Source: Gammaproteobacteria bacterium (lineage in GTDB: Bacteria; Pseudomonadota; Gammaproteobacteria; UBA9339). Taken from it: a stretch of 9,306 nucleotides of DNA. This document shows positions 1-4,805 of this stretch, piece by piece (the stretch's first letter is position 1; every line of letters begins with the position of its first letter). Where the stretch lies: NCBI GenBank assembly GCA_018814965.1, contig JAHIYS010000159.1:1-9306 (forward strand). The letters run 5' to 3'. A program made the position numbers and the translations under genes. The notes beneath the pieces were generated by a model. It saw only the letters and a list, made by a program, of their open reading frames with translations, had not been told where the DNA came from and searched no databases.

Positions 1-285
1 TGATCGTAAAACTTCTGATCATAAATCTGATCGTCGTAAGCCTACCGATTATAAGTCTAGTGATCGTAAAACTTCTGATCATAAATCTGATCGTCGTAAG
101 CCTACCGATTATAAGTCTAGTGATCGCAAAACTTCAGATCATAAATCCGATCATCGTAAAACTACTGATTATAATTCTACTGATCACAAAACTTCAGATC
201 ATAAACCTGATCGTCGTAAACCTGCCGACCATAAGTCTACTGATCGTAAACCTGAGCGTCGTAAGCCTGCTGATTATAAGTCTAC
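1..285 (+). repeat. 60-bp in-frame tandem repeat, about 4.7 copies
   Basis: Bases 1-60 and 61-120 are identical. Copies at 121-180 and 181-240 carry a few substitutions, and the last copy at 241-285 is 15 bp shorter. The array continues off the left edge. Identical copies on the left and diverged ones on the right are consistent with recent expansion by slippage or unequal recombination at the upstream side. The array encodes the basic tail of the gene ending at 385. Confidence 0.95.
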
Positions 286-385
286 TGCTCGTAAATCTAG
301 CAATGGGGCAAAACCAGGTGCGCCACGTAAACATTATGGCAAAAGCAAAACACGCACAAGCACCGGACCACGACCCAAGAAATAG
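2..385 (+). CDS. 3' end of a protein with a basic tandem-repeat tail (5' end outside window)
   Basis: The frame is open from the first complete codon at position 2 to a TAG at 383-385, so only the last 127 residues are seen. They are a low-complexity, highly basic and polar tail made of about 4.7 copies of a 20-residue unit (DRKTSDHKSDRRKPTDYKSS in the first two copies). A closing segment follows that ends in GPRPKK. No catalytic domain lies in the window, so the protein cannot be named. Arg/Lys-rich disordered tails of this kind are known at the C-terminus of DEAD-box RNA helicases and of the pseudouridine synthase RluB, where they help bind RNA; that is a family-level guess only. Codons stay in frame across all repeat copies because 60 is a multiple of 3, and the fifth copy lost exactly 15 bp. 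This supports real coding use. A terminator hairpin lies just downstream. Confidence 0.7.
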   Translation, partial: DRKTSDHKSDRRKPTDYKSSDRKTSDHKSDRRKPTDYKSSDRKTSDHKSDHRKTTDYNSTDHKTSDHKPDRRKPADHKSTDRKPERRKPADYKSTARKSSNGAKPGAPRKHYGKSKTRTSTGPRPKK

Positions 386-394
386 ATATTAGCT

Positions 395-440
395 AAAAAG
401 ATCGGGCATTATTGCTATATCATTAGATAAATGCCCGGTC
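395..440 (-). terminator. Rho-independent terminator for the tRNA-Ser gene, possibly bidirectional
   Basis: Bases 400-410 (GATCGGGCATT) pair with 430-440 (AATGCCCGGTC) over 11 bp with one G-U wobble and a loop of 19 bases. Read on the minus strand, the stem is followed by TTTTT (complement of 395-399), the classic layout for ending the tRNA transcript. Read on the plus strand it lies 15 bp after the stop codon of the upstream gene, but its tail (TTAT) is less U-rich. It could still serve both converging transcripts. Confidence 0.7.
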
Positions 441-522
441 TTATACAGTATCTCTTTATTGCTTAGATCATTATGTCAAAACAATGATATTGATTATTGA
501 TATTGATATGATAATAAGAGTT

Positions 523-612
523 TGGTGGAGAGAGTGAGATTCGAACTCACGGAGGACTTGCGCCCTCAACGGTTTTCAAGACCGTCGCTTTCAACCGCTC
601 AGCCATCTCTCC
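523..612 (-). tRNA. tRNA-Ser (anticodon UGA)
   Basis: The reverse complement folds as a 90-nt class II tRNA with an encoded CCA. The acceptor arm is GGAGAGA paired with TCTCTCC, and the D-arm follows. The anticodon stem ACGGT/ACCGT holds loop CTTGAAA with anticodon TGA (bases 576-578 on the plus strand). The long variable arm, a serine identity element, is GAGGGC-GCAA-GTCCTC. The T-arm is GTGAG-TTCGAAT-CTCAC. It would read UCA and, by wobble, other UCN serine codons. The base before CCA is A, whereas the bacterial serine tRNAs I recall carry G. The gene converges on the repeat-tail gene and shares the intergenic hairpin with it. Confidence 0.97.
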
Positions 613-636
613 TAAACCTAGTAACAACTTACTGAA

Positions 637-665
637 TTATTAAACGATAATAACATAAAACTCAA
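637..665 (-). promoter_or_regulatory. Candidate sigma70 promoter for tRNA-Ser
   Basis: On the minus strand a TTGAGT -35 box (complement of 660-665) is separated by 17 bp from a TAATAA -10 box (complement of 637-642). The -10 box ends 24 bp before the mature 5' end of the tRNA, leaving a short leader for RNase P removal. Spacing is ideal, but the region is very AT-rich, so chance matches are possible. Confidence 0.5.
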
Positions 666-767
666 GTTAAATTATAACAAGATATCTACTTTACCAAAAA
701 TACTAAAATCGGTTCACCAAAATACGAAAATTTCTGCATTACCACTTCTGCTAATTTATTGAGTTTT

Positions 768-797
768 CTGGATACCGGCTTTCGCCGGTACGACAAA
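768..797. repeat. Small palindromic intergenic repeat element
   Basis: TACCGGC (773-779) and GCCGGTA (784-790) form a perfect 7-bp stem with loop TTTC. It is flanked by CTGGA on the left and CGACAAA on the right. This layout resembles short dispersed repeats seen in intergenic DNA of many proteobacteria (CTGGAT, GC palindrome, AATGACA). A second partial copy of its right flank follows at 815-828. The A-run after the stem could also make it a weak terminator on the minus strand side, but no minus-strand gene feeds into it. Confidence 0.45.
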
Positions 798-859
798 AAA
801 GAGACTTTCTTCGATACGACAAAAAAGATAGCTTATGGCAGACTTAAAACCATAGCTTC

Positions 860-888
860 TTGTCTTGTAGCTAAAGTTTAGTTAATAT
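860..888 (+). promoter_or_regulatory. Candidate sigma70 promoter for yccA and the following transpeptidase
   Basis: TTGTCT (860-865) and TAATAT (883-888) are separated by 17 bp, about 35 bp upstream of the yccA start. A GAGG Shine-Dalgarno sequence follows at 914-917. Each box has mismatches to consensus, so this is a plausible rather than firm call. Confidence 0.4.
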
Positions 889-922
889 ACACCCATTGTA
901 ACCAGTTAAAAATGAGGTAAAA

Positions 923-1606
923 ATGCAATTCGAAAACCCTGAATACGCTGTTTTAAATAAAAAAGTATCACTTTTATCCGTAAATCAAGTTTTACGTAAA
1001 ACATACTTTCTTTTAAGCCTAACGTTGATTTTTAGCGCCTTTGTTGCGTCTATTACCATGCATGGCATTCTACCCTACGCAGGACCAGCGTTTACCCTGA
1101 TAGGCATGTTCGGATTAATGTTTCTTGCTCAATCTCTACGCAACAGCAAATGGGCTTTGCTTGCTGTATTTGCATTTACCGGTTTTATGGGATATGCGCT
1201 TGCTCCTCTAATGGCTACATACTTACAAACATATTACAACGGTGGTAAACTCATTATTACCGCCCTTGGCGGTACGGGCGCTATTTTTATATCTCTCTCC
1301 CTATATACTCTGATTAGCCGTAAAGATTTTAGCTATATGGGTGGCTTTTTATTTGCTGCGATCTCAGCTGCTTTTTTAGCCTCAGTTGCTAGCATATTTT
1401 TACACTTACCCCTTCTATCAGTAATGGTTTCCTGCGCTTTTGTGTTAGTAAGCTCTGGCTTGATTTTATTTCAAACCAGTCAAATTATTAACGGTGGAGA
1501 ACGCAATTATATAATGGCAACAATCTCACTATATGTGTCGTTATTTAATTTATTTATCAGTCTCCTAAATATCCTAAGTTTTTTTAGTGGCAATAGAAGA
1601 GCCTAA
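923..1606 (+). CDS. yccA: YccA-like Bax inhibitor-1 family inner-membrane protein
   Basis: A 227-residue protein with about seven membrane segments (roughly 26-46, 50-70, 76-97, 108-131, 138-160, 164-186 and 199-221) and short polar loops. Its N-terminal stretch LLSVNQVLRKTYFLLSLTL and its C-terminal IINGGERNYI...SLYVSLFNLFISLL match what I recall of Escherichia coli YccA (219 residues). In E. coli, YccA is a substrate and inhibitor of the membrane protease FtsH and protects the SecY translocon from degradation. Other members of the family are calcium leak channels. At the seventh-helix signature this protein has FQTSQII, with Gln184 where I recall an acidic residue in E. coli YccA. The start is supported by GAGG at 914-917 with 5-bp spacing. 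The stop lies 5 bp before the next gene, so the two are probably co-transcribed. The family call is firm; the FtsH role is by analogy. Confidence 0.9.
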   Translation: MQFENPEYAVLNKKVSLLSVNQVLRKTYFLLSLTLIFSAFVASITMHGILPYAGPAFTLIGMFGLMFLAQSLRNSKWALLAVFAFTGFMGYALAPLMATYLQTYYNGGKLIITALGGTGAIFISLSLYTLISRKDFSYMGGFLFAAISAAFLASVASIFLHLPLLSVMVSCAFVLVSSGLILFQTSQIINGGERNYIMATISLYVSLFNLFISLLNILSFFSGNRRA

Positions 1607-1611
1607 AAAAT

Positions 1612-2544
1612 ATGAATGCATGGATCCGCTCAATTAGTTTTATTATTTTTGGTTTTCTTTTAATAACCCCATGTTTGGCTGCCGAATATGATATGCCACC
1701 CATTGGTGAAGACTTGGTTGGTCAAAACTACACCATAACTGTTAAAAGAGGTGAATCCCTTACTACAATTCGTGGTAGACATGGGGTCAGTTATGATGAA
1801 TTACTAGAAGCCAATCCTCAAATTAATTTCTATAAACTAAGAGTGGGCCAGGAAGTAATCATCCCCAAACAGTTTATTTTGCCGAAATTTCGTAAAGGTA
1901 TAGTGATCAACATCCCTGAATTACGTCTGTACTTTTTTACACCGGATGGGAGACATGTTTACACTTTTCCAGTAGGGCTTGGTCGTAAAGATTGGCGCAC
2001 CCCTTTAACTTCTGCTGTAGTAACAAGCAAAACAGAGGATCCTGTATGGCGCGTCCCAAATGATATTAGGGATTATGTTTATAATAAAACTGGTGAAATA
2101 TTGCCAGAAGCTGTATATCCTGGACCTAAAAATCCTTTAGGAAAATATGCTCTTTACCTTAGTAAACCTGGATATCTTATCCATGGCACTAATTCACCAA
2201 CCAGTGTTGGCACCTTTATAAGCTCCGGCTGTATGCGGCTTCTACGAGAACCCATAGAACTACTCTATGAAGAAGTACAAGTTGGCACCCCTGTTCATAT
2301 AATTCACTACCCGAATAAAGCAGGATGGAAGGGTAACAACCTTTATTTAGAGTCACATGTTCCGATTGACAGCTATATGGATATGCCTCAATCAGAACTA
2401 AACGAATTAAGTGCTCAATCAGCCATCCATGAGGCTATTCACTTGCGCCCAGCTAAAATAAACTGGAATGCAGTATCTAAAAACGTCCGTCAGCATCTTG
2501 GTATTCCTGAGCCAATAGGCTATAAATTTGACGTTATGAATTGA
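1612..2544 (+). CDS. LysM-containing L,D-transpeptidase (ErfK/YbiS/YcfS type)
   Basis: A 310-residue exported enzyme. A signal peptide covers about residues 1-24 (hydrophobic core, cut after CLAA). A LysM peptidoglycan-binding domain follows at about 40-86 (ITVKRGESLTTI...VGQEVIIP), then a YkuD catalytic domain from about 97 to 230. The active-site signature is complete: His191-Gly-Thr and Ser204-Ser-Gly-Cys207-Met-Arg, with Cys207 as nucleophile. Ser at the second position of this motif, instead of the commoner His, also occurs in some E. coli paralogues as far as I recall. Such enzymes make 3-3 cross-links between meso-diaminopimelate residues or attach lipoproteins to peptidoglycan in the periplasm; the sequence does not tell which. 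Length fits the E. coli family (about 300-335). A C-terminal extension of about 80 residues is polar and unassigned. The ribosome site (AGAAGA, 1595-1600) is weak, which suggests translational coupling to the gene 5 bp upstream. Confidence 0.93.
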   Translation: MNAWIRSISFIIFGFLLITPCLAAEYDMPPIGEDLVGQNYTITVKRGESLTTIRGRHGVSYDELLEANPQINFYKLRVGQEVIIPKQFILPKFRKGIVINIPELRLYFFTPDGRHVYTFPVGLGRKDWRTPLTSAVVTSKTEDPVWRVPNDIRDYVYNKTGEILPEAVYPGPKNPLGKYALYLSKPGYLIHGTNSPTSVGTFISSGCMRLLREPIELLYEEVQVGTPVHIIHYPNKAGWKGNNLYLESHVPIDSYMDMPQSELNELSAQSAIHEAIHLRPAKINWNAVSKNVRQHLGIPEPIGYKFDVMN

Positions 2545-2599
2545 TTTTAAACATTATTTTTAATTTAATTATTCTGTAACGCTTATATTCTTAGATTAG

Positions 2600-2608
2600 T
2601 GCTATAAT
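2600..2608 (+). promoter_or_regulatory. Extended -10 promoter for the second L,D-transpeptidase
   Basis: TGCTATAAT matches the extended -10 consensus (TGn plus a perfect TATAAT at 2603-2608). No good -35 box sits 16-18 bp upstream, which is typical of extended -10 promoters. Transcription would start near 2615, about 28 bp before the start codon, leaving room for the AAGGAG site at 2633-2638. Confidence 0.65.
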
Positions 2609-2642
2609 ATTAATACTGGAATACTGAAAACAAAGGAGCAAA

Positions 2643-3311
2643 ATGAAAAAATTTATTGTTCTGTCTTTATTGTTTTTTATCTCAAATAACGTTTTAGCCG
2701 CTAAAGCTACTGTTTTAGATATAAAGGCCAAAAACATTTCTACCAAAACTACCAATCTCAAACCTTCTGTAGTGAAACTTGCTATGAGAGCATTTTATAA
2801 CTCTAAAAGACTAGGAGTGCGCACTAAAAAACCGATTATCACCGTAATAGATTACTCTCTACCATCAACAAAAGAACGCTTATGGGTAGTGGACATCGAA
2901 CAAGAAAAAATTCTTTACTCCTCTATGGTTGCCCACGGGAAATATAGCGGCGAAAATCATACCACTAGCTTTTCTAATCGTGTTGGTAGCCTGCAAACCA
3001 GTATCGGCCTGTTCCTCACCGAGGGCACATATTTTGGACAAGATGGTTATAGTTTGTACATGCAAGGCTTAGAAAAGGGGTTTAATGATAATGCCAAAGT
3101 TAGAACGATAGTGTTCCACGGTGCACCATATGTAAGCAAACAGTTTGCCAATGCAGCCGGAAGAATTGGTCGCAGCTGGGGATGTCCTGCTGTAGAAAAG
3201 CATCTTGCAAAACCAATTATAAATACTATAAAAGATGGAACCCTAATTTTCGCATTTTATCCTGATCGAAATTGGCTAAGCAATTCCAAATTTATTAATC
3301 AGAGCGCTTAA
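2643..3311 (+). CDS. Secreted murein L,D-transpeptidase catalytic domain protein (YkuD_2 type)
   Basis: A 222-residue protein. Lys-Lys and a hydrophobic core at residues 1-19/20 (ending NNVLAA) form a clear signal peptide. The rest is a single catalytic domain. Signatures are LWVVDIEQEKIL, typical of the first strands of YkuD folds, and FHGAPYVS (His159) followed by GRIGRSWGCPAVE with nucleophile Cys181. The SWGCP form is that of the YkuD_2 branch, distinct from the LysM-bearing enzyme upstream. There is no LysM or other cell-wall-binding domain. The likely role is 3-3 cross-link formation or another Cys-dependent acyl transfer on peptidoglycan in the periplasm; substrate is unknown. The start is well supported by AAGGAG at 2633-2638 with 4-bp spacing. 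The gene has its own extended -10 promoter, so it can be expressed apart from yccA and the first transpeptidase. Plus-strand G and C are roughly balanced here, unlike the genes on either side. Confidence 0.9.
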   Translation: MKKFIVLSLLFFISNNVLAAKATVLDIKAKNISTKTTNLKPSVVKLAMRAFYNSKRLGVRTKKPIITVIDYSLPSTKERLWVVDIEQEKILYSSMVAHGKYSGENHTTSFSNRVGSLQTSIGLFLTEGTYFGQDGYSLYMQGLEKGFNDNAKVRTIVFHGAPYVSKQFANAAGRIGRSWGCPAVEKHLAKPIINTIKDGTLIFAFYPDRNWLSNSKFINQSA

Positions 3312-3332
3312 CTTATTGCATTGTATCGTCTC

Positions 3333-3352
3333 AAACAAAACAGCTTTTGTTT
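3333..3352 (+). terminator. Weak hairpin, possible terminator after the second L,D-transpeptidase
   Basis: AAACAAAA (3333-3340) and TTTTGTTT (3345-3352) form a perfect 8-bp stem with a CAGC loop, 21 bp after the stop codon. The stem is almost all A-T and no U-run follows it, so it would be an inefficient terminator. Read-through into the repeat tract is possible. Confidence 0.35.
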
Positions 3353-3390
3353 TGCCTATAAAGGTAAGGCCGATTAAATCTTGTTATTTG

Positions 3391-3524
3391 CCATCATAGC
3401 AAGAAGCGTAGCGACGAAGCAATCCATGTCTGATTTTTTACCGTCATGACAAGAAGCGTAGCGACAAAGCAATCCATATCTGATTTTTTACCGTCATTGC
3501 GAGAAGCGTAGCGACGAAGCAATC
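3391..3524. repeat. Triplicated 50-bp intergenic repeat
   Basis: Three copies with an exact 50-bp period start at 3391, 3441 and 3491; the last is cut to about 34 bp. The core is GTCATTGCGAG, then AAGCGTAGCGACGAAGCAATC, best preserved in copy 3. ATTGC and GCAAT at the core ends are inverted repeats, so each copy can fold. The 16-bp link TCTGATTTTTTACCGTCA joins copies 1 to 2 and 2 to 3, so the whole cassette was duplicated in tandem. Cores of this type (CATTGCGAG...GAAGCAATCC) are dispersed intergenic repeats in several bacterial lineages. A decayed copy lies at 7192-7228. Confidence 0.85.
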
Positions 3525-3577
3525 TTAAGTGTGTTGCAAATCAATTTGTATTCGAGGTTGATGTTGCTAGATTACTC

Positions 3578-3724
3578 GCGACATCCTGTCGCTCGCCCTT
3601 CGGGCCTGCCTTCGGCAGTTGCGACAAATTCGCCTGGAGCGAATTTGAATTGTGCAAAGCACAAGCCTGCAAGGCGCGAAGCAGGGATAGTGCAGCGTAA
3701 ATTTGTCACATCCGTGTCAAATTT
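3578..3724. repeat. Chain of consecutive hairpins upstream of fabD
   Basis: Back-to-back inverted repeats: 3578-3592 (GCGACA/TGTCGC), 3595-3605 (GCCC/GGGC), 3606-3618 (CTGCC/GGCAG), 3625-3647 (CAAATTCGC/GCGAATTTG) and 3650-3664 (TTGTGC/GCACAA). They continue with 3665-3675 (GCCT/AGGC, or CCTGC/GCAGG at 3666-3685) and 3699-3724 (AAATTTG-T-CAC against GTG-T-CAAATTT). Loops are mostly 3-5 bases, three of them TTC or TCC. TGTCGC at 3587-3592 can also pair with GCGACA at 3621-3626 and enclose the second and third hairpins. The tract is more GC-rich than its surroundings. It looks like a composite palindromic repeat element; no protein is evident. A structured RNA or regulatory role for fabD is possible but unsupported. 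Confidence 0.8.
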
Positions 3725-3786
3725 GTGCCGCGTCGCAAGCTACACCTGCTTTTCGTAATGATAACTCGTAGATAAGAGATCAATTT

Positions 3787-4710
3787 ATGCAAGACAAATA
3801 CGCAATAGTTTTTCCTGGTCAAGGTTCACAAGCTGTTGGCATGTTGAAAGAATTGGCAGCAGTGTATCCACAAATACAAGATACGTTTAATGAAGCCTCA
3901 GAACTGCTTGGTTATGATTTGTGGGATTTGGTACAAAATGGTCCTGAAGATAAATTAAATCAAACAGAATTTACGCAACCAGCTTTGTTAGCAGCTGGAG
4001 TCGCGGTATGGCGTGTATGGAATATTAAAAATAGAGCCATGCCATCTTTTTTAGCTGGCCACAGTTTGGGTGAATACACAGCTTTAGTATGCTCCGATGC
4101 GATAGCGTTTGATAAAGCAATAAAGATCGTTCAAGCGCGTGGTCGTTTCATGCAAAATGCATATCATGGTGAAGGGGCTATGGTTGCGATTGTTGGTTTA
4201 GAAGATGATATGGTAAAGAAAGTTTGTGATGAGGCAGCTCAAGATTATATTTTAGTGCCAGCAAACTATAATTCTATTGGTCAAACTGTTCTTGCTGGGC
4301 ATCTTGTTGCTGCTAAGCGTGCTGAAGTATTAGCTAAAGATTTGGGAGCGAAGATAGTAAAGATCTTGCCAGTTAGTGTGCCATCACATTGTGCTTTAAT
4401 GAAGTTGGCAGCCGTTCAATTGTCAGAAATGTTGGCGGAAGTAACTATTAATCCTCCTAAAATTCCCGTAATTCAAAATGCAGATGTTAACTGTTACCAA
4501 GATCCCCAAAAAATTCGTGAGGAGCTTGTTAGACAATTATATAGTCCAGTGCGTTGGGTCGAGACTGTAAGGTTTATGATTGATAATGGGGTTAAATCTG
4601 TTTTAGAGTGTGGTCCTGGTAAGGTGCTTACTGGATTAAATAAAAGAATTAGCAGTGAGATTGTGGCAGATTTTATTGGAGAGCCCCAGAGGCTTAAGAA
4701 TTATTTGTAA
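3787..4710 (+). CDS. fabD: Malonyl-CoA:ACP transacylase FabD
   Basis: A 307-residue cytoplasmic enzyme that moves malonyl from CoA to the phosphopantetheine of acyl carrier protein, supplying the extender unit for type II fatty acid synthesis. All hallmarks are visible: oxyanion-hole motif GQGSQ at 11-15, nucleophile elbow GHSLGE with Ser93, Arg118 in QARGRFMQ that binds the malonyl carboxylate, and His201 in VPSHC. GPGKVLTGL lies near the C-terminus. Length matches E. coli FabD (309). It opens a fabD-fabG-acpP-fabF series but is not preceded by plsX and fabH as is usual. A modest AAGAG site lies 8 bp before the ATG. The gap to fabG is 95 bp. Confidence 0.98.
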   Translation: MQDKYAIVFPGQGSQAVGMLKELAAVYPQIQDTFNEASELLGYDLWDLVQNGPEDKLNQTEFTQPALLAAGVAVWRVWNIKNRAMPSFLAGHSLGEYTALVCSDAIAFDKAIKIVQARGRFMQNAYHGEGAMVAIVGLEDDMVKKVCDEAAQDYILVPANYNSIGQTVLAGHLVAAKRAEVLAKDLGAKIVKILPVSVPSHCALMKLAAVQLSEMLAEVTINPPKIPVIQNADVNCYQDPQKIREELVRQLYSPVRWVETVRFMIDNGVKSVLECGPGKVLTGLNKRISSEIVADFIGEPQRLKNYL

Positions 4711-4749
4711 TATTTAATCATCAGAGAGTGGTTGGTCGCAGGCTAAAGT

Positions 4750-4777
4750 TTGCGGTTAACGAGATATGTTTTAATAT
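4750..4777 (+). promoter_or_regulatory. Possible internal promoter upstream of fabG
   Basis: TTGCGG (4750-4755) and TAATAT (4772-4777) stand 16 bp apart in the 95-bp fabD-fabG gap, 28 bp before the fabG start. The -35 box overlaps the right arm of an imperfect hairpin (CGCAGG at 4737-4742 against a TTTGCG arm at 4749-4754). Matches of this quality are frequent in AT-rich DNA, so the call is weak. Confidence 0.3.
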
Positions 4778-4805
4778 TTATAACTGAAAATTAAAAGGTG
4801 CTTTT

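Larger units (their letters stand above)
613..922. other. 310-bp spacer between tRNA-Ser and yccA
   Basis: I see no credible gene here on either strand. It holds the tRNA promoter (637-665), a compact palindromic element (768-797) and a 14-bp direct repeat (TACGACAAAAAAGA at 789-802 and 815-828). It also has an imperfect inverted repeat (830-838 with 850-857, AGCT-T-ATGG against CCATAGCT) just upstream of the candidate yccA promoter. The stretch from about 667 to 765 shows nothing recognisable. Confidence 0.6.
3312..3786. other. Gene-free junction with a base-skew switch before fabD
   Basis: This 475-bp stretch contains the weak hairpin, the 50-bp repeats and the hairpin chain listed separately, and no credible gene. 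Left of it, the plus strand is C-richer than G in the coding genes; right of it, G exceeds C strongly, although the protein genes on both sides run in the same direction. It also marks the place where plsX-fabH would normally precede fabD. I saw no convincing promoter for fabD between 3725 and 3786. AAGAG at 3774-3778 is the likely fabD ribosome site. Confidence 0.6.

Noticed and set aside
60..392. 110-codon open frame with a hydrophobic periodic product in the tandem-repeat region
   Set aside because: Because the repeat is 60 bp, an out-of-frame reading stays open by arithmetic alone. The in-frame basic tail extends off the left edge, ends at a proper stop before a terminator and has family-like features; the hydrophobic reading has no ribosome site and no family resemblance.
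523..922. tRNA-Ser as an integration site for a mobile island
   Set aside because: No integrase gene and no duplicated tRNA 3' end are visible in the window; the neighbours are ordinary envelope genes.
1612..1690. Lipoprotein signal on the first L,D-transpeptidase (Cys21 near the signal end)
   Set aside because: The residues before Cys21 (ITP) do not fit a lipobox, and CLAA followed by Glu fits ordinary signal peptidase cleavage.
2880..3065. Minus-strand open frames inside the second transpeptidase, fabG, acpP, fabF and mltG
   Set aside because: All lie fully or mostly within strong plus-strand genes, lack ribosome sites and show no domain features; they are coding shadows.
3391..3524. CRISPR array
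   Set aside because: The regular 50-bp period comes from tandem duplication. The parts between cores are near-identical instead of unique spacers, and no cas genes are present.
3531..3758. 75-codon open frame over the hairpin tract
   Set aside because: Its codons are the hairpin arms themselves, there is no ribosome site, and the product has no recognisable domain. Palindromic DNA explains the openness.
3312..3786. Replication origin at the skew change
   Set aside because: No DnaA boxes (TTATCCACA type), no dnaA, dnaN or gidA neighbours and no AT-rich 13-mer set were seen. A rearrangement breakpoint is simpler.
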